Origin: Palleronia marisminoris
Lineage (GTDB): Bacteria > Pseudomonadota > Alphaproteobacteria > Rhodobacterales > Rhodobacteraceae
Assembly (NCBI RefSeq): GCF_900172315.1
Contig: NZ_FWFV01000002.1
Coordinates: 62,001-126,000, forward strand
Length of the DNA stretch: 64,000 nt
Direction: 5' to 3'
This document shows, piece by piece, positions 62,090-64,000 of the stretch. The translations under genes and the position numbers were made by a program. The number at the start of each line of letters is the position of its first letter. Within the stretch, counting starts at the first letter, position 1. The notes below the pieces were generated by a model. It did not search any database. It worked only from the letters and a program-made list of their open reading frames with translations, and had not been told where the DNA came from.

Positions 62090-62118
62090 GCGTTACAAAC
62101 CCGTCACCCGACCTTCAT
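62090..62118 (+). promoter_or_regulatory. Possible PHO box upstream of alkaline phosphatase
   Basis: CCGTCAC (62101-62107) and CCTTCAT (62112-62118) are spaced exactly 11 bases and each matches 5 of 7 positions of the PhoB half-site CTGTCAT; a weaker third copy starts at 62090. The site lies 64 bases before the phosphatase start, fitting phosphate-starvation control. Confidence 0.42.
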
Positions 62119-62181
62119 GTAACCGTGTCCCGCGACACGTACCCCCGGCGTCGCAATATCCGCACCCAACGGGGGACACCC

Positions 62182-63765
62182 ATGAAATTCTCGCTTTCCG
62201 TCACGATGGCCGTGCTGCTCGGCTCGACGGCCGCCTTCGCCCAGACCGCCGACCTGCCGCAGCAGGGCAACGAGTGGTTCACCTCCGCGCAAGAGACCTT
62301 GCAGCAGCTTGTTGAGCGGCAGGAGAACACGAACCGCGCCCTCAACGTCATCCTGTTCGTCGCGGACGGCAACGGCGTCGGCACCAACTACGCCACCCGC
62401 CTGTTCGAAGGTCAGCAGCAGGGCGGCCTGGGCGACGACCACAACCTGCCGCAGGACGAGTTCCCCTACTCGGCCCTCGTGAAGACCTATTCCGCGAACG
62501 GTCAGACGCCTGACTCGGCCCCGACCGCGACGGCCATGAACTCGGGCATCAAGACCAAGAACGACCTGATCAACGTGACCGACAACGTCGCCGTCGGCGA
62601 CTGTGCCGCGGGCCTCGAGAACGGCGTCCGCACCTTCGCCGAGATCGTGTCCGACATGGACAAGTCGGTCGGCGTCATCTCGACCGCCCGCATCACCCAT
62701 GCGACCCCTGCCGCCGTCTATGCTCGCACCGCTGACCGAGACTTCGAGGACGACACGCTGATCCCCGAGGGCTGCGAGCAGGACGACATCGCCCTCCAGC
62801 TCTACCAGCAGATGGAGAACGGCGTCATCGACCTCGCCATGGGTGGCGGCCGCCGTCACTTCATCACCACCGACACGACGGATGCCGAAGACAGCGCCGG
62901 CGTGCGTGAAGACAGCCAGAACCTGGCCCAGATGGCGGTCGACAACCTCAGCGCCTCCTACGTCCAGACGCAGGAAGAGTTCGACGCCCTCGACCTGACG
63001 GCCGAAGGTCCGATCCTCGGCCTGTTCGAGCCGTCGCACATGCAGTACGAAGCCGACCGCTCGGGCGAGCCCTCGTTGGCTGAGATGACCACCGCCGCCA
63101 TCGAGAAGCTGAGCCAGAACGATAACGGCTACTACCTCGAAGTCGAGGCCGGCCGCGTCGATCACGCCAACCATGCCGGCAACGCCGCCCGCGTGCTGAC
63201 CGACGGCGTCGCCTTCGCCGAGGCCATCCGCGTCGCCGACGAGATGACCGATGACGCCGACACGCTCATCATCGTCACGTCGGACCACGAGCACGCCATC
63301 GCCTTCAACGGCTATTGCGGCCGCGGCTCGGACATCCTGGGCCTCTGCATGCAGGTCAACGGCGACGGCATCGAAGCGCTGGACGAGCCGAACATGGCCT
63401 CGGACGCGCTGCCCTACACCGTCATCGGCTACCTGAACGGCGCCGGTTCGGTCCTGGTCGAGCAGATCCCCGACGAAGCAGAGACCTCGGCTGCGACCGA
63501 CGTCGACACGGGCGAAGCCAGCCCCGAGGCAGGCGCCCCGATCTACTCGGGCGACCGTTCGGCCATCGCCGATGCCGACGTGACGGACATCGACTACCTC
63601 CAGCAGGCGCTGATCCCGATGTCTTCGGAAACCCACTCGGGCGAGGACGTGGCCGTCTACGCCAAGGGTCCGTGGGCGCACCTCTTCGACGGCACGATCG
63701 AGCAGAACGTGATCTTCCACGTGATGCACCACGCCGCCACCGCCGGCGAAGCGACGTCGAATTGA
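62182..63765 (+). CDS. Alkaline phosphatase, PhoA superfamily
   Basis: A 527-residue exported enzyme: signal peptide to about residue 20 (STAAFAQT), metal site ILFVADGNGVG near residue 58, the nucleophile serine in TPDSAPTATAMNSG near residue 113, zinc ligands in EVEAGRVDHANHAGN and TSDHEH, and a final histidine in ETHSGEDVAVYAKGP. It releases phosphate from phosphomonoesters in the periplasm. The protein is strongly acidic, as in marine bacteria. Spacing and a possible PHO box suggest induction by phosphate limitation. A strong terminator follows. Confidence 0.93.
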   Translation: MKFSLSVTMAVLLGSTAAFAQTADLPQQGNEWFTSAQETLQQLVERQENTNRALNVILFVADGNGVGTNYATRLFEGQQQGGLGDDHNLPQDEFPYSALVKTYSANGQTPDSAPTATAMNSGIKTKNDLINVTDNVAVGDCAAGLENGVRTFAEIVSDMDKSVGVISTARITHATPAAVYARTADRDFEDDTLIPEGCEQDDIALQLYQQMENGVIDLAMGGGRRHFITTDTTDAEDSAGVREDSQNLAQMAVDNLSASYVQTQEEFDALDLTAEGPILGLFEPSHMQYEADRSGEPSLAEMTTAAIEKLSQNDNGYYLEVEAGRVDHANHAGNAARVLTDGVAFAEAIRVADEMTDDADTLIIVTSDHEHAIAFNGYCGRGSDILGLCMQVNGDGIEALDEPNMASDALPYTVIGYLNGAGSVLVEQIPDEAETSAATDVDTGEASPEAGAPIYSGDRSAIADADVTDIDYLQQALIPMSSETHSGEDVAVYAKGPWAHLFDGTIEQNVIFHVMHHAATAGEATSN

Positions 63766-63788
63766 TCGCGAATAATCGCGACAGATCG

Positions 63789-63819
63789 AAACGGGCCCTT
63801 CCGGGGCCCGTTTCTCGTT
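63789..63819 (+). terminator. Intrinsic terminator after alkaline phosphatase
   Basis: AAACGGGCCC (63789-63798) pairs with GGGCCCGTTT (63804-63813) over a 5-base loop and is followed by CTCGTT; the T-rich 3' arm completes a typical terminator. Confidence 0.85.
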
Positions 63820-63857
63820 CCATATCAAGAGATGCACCGATCGCAGAGGAGGGAAAG

Positions 63858-64000
63858 ATGCTCCACCGACGCCACATGCTCGCCCTGACGGGCGCCATCC
63901 TGATCGCGCCCGGCCTCGTCCATGCGCAGAAGGGCCCGATCAAAATCCGGGATCTCTACAACAAGGACGGGTCCATGTCCGACCTCGCCCTGTCCCTCGA
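63858..64000 (+). CDS. Secreted protein of unknown function, partial
   Basis: Only the first 47 codons are in the window. GAGGAGGG precedes ATG 63858. The N-terminus (MLHRRHMLALTGAILIAPGLVHAQ) is a signal peptide with two arginines that could use Sec or Tat. The mature part begins KGPIKIRDLYNKDGSMSDLAL. No family can be assigned from this fragment. Confidence 0.7.
   Translation, partial: MLHRRHMLALTGAILIAPGLVHAQKGPIKIRDLYNKDGSMSDLALSL

Overview
The window is a 64 kb chromosomal segment of a high-GC alphaproteobacterium, most likely a marine member of the Rhodobacteraceae/Roseobacter group. The pointers are the start of the dcw cluster (mraZ-rsmH) with a terminator-bearing leader like UpsM, a DUF1127 gene followed by CCUCCUCCC-loop hairpins (the CcsR, or cuckoo, RNA family), two kinds of TRAP transporter, pob/pca aromatic catabolism, a propionyl-CoA cluster with small lineage-typical lipoproteins, and a GTTC-N7-GTTC type SOS box. 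Genus cannot be decided from the sequence alone. No phage, insertion sequence, CRISPR array or rRNA was seen.

Layout. 1-5 kb: rsmH (partial) and mraZ leftward with a long leader, then rightward a small DUF1127 protein gene and an array of 14 hairpins that all show the same ACCTCCTCCC loop, ending in an intrinsic terminator just before the convergent uvrD. 5-18 kb: alpha-hydroxy-acid oxidase, pyruvate carboxylase, an NADP-dependent oxidoreductase, a lipoprotein cytochrome c, two identical tRNA-Gly(GCC) genes, adenine deaminase, tadA, rluB-type pseudouridine synthase and an XpaC/TelA/DUF2927 operon. 18-24 kb: a PfkB sugar kinase and a leftward pqi operon in which PqiA is two half-size proteins and PqiB is about twice the usual size. 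24-32 kb: a TAXI-TRAP transporter with universal stress protein and class III aminotransferase, then lolD and lolC/E. 32-43.5 kb: an orphan Tat-exported substrate-binding protein, a DUF1992 protein, a DctPQM TRAP transporter divergent from a PcaQ-like LysR gene, an AraC-type PobR gene, and pobA, pcaC, pcaH, pcaG, a beta-keto acid cleavage enzyme and pcaD. 43.9-52 kb: propionyl-CoA carboxylase (pccA, pccB) and methylmalonyl-CoA mutase with several small lipoproteins. 52-64 kb: Bcr/CflA-type exporter, hemerythrin, thpR, metallo-hydrolase, LysE exporter, purF, bioY, a short-chain dehydrogenase, surE-pcm-nlpD, alkaline phosphatase and the start of a secreted protein.

How it fits together. Several genes serve carbon entry into the TCA cycle: pyruvate carboxylase (anaplerosis), 4-hydroxybenzoate/protocatechuate degradation to succinyl-CoA level, and propionyl-CoA to succinyl-CoA. 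BioY would import the biotin needed by the carboxylases. Regulation visible in the DNA includes an SOS box between uvrD and the oxidase, a T-N11-A LysR operator between the TRAP transporter and the pcaQ-like gene, and a possible PHO box before the alkaline phosphatase.

The most interesting element is the hairpin array at 2053-2627. It is seven two-hairpin units with invariant anti-Shine-Dalgarno-like loops and stems that covary between copies. The related locus in Rhodobacter sphaeroides has four units, so this looks like an expanded version of a known but poorly understood RNA regulator family.
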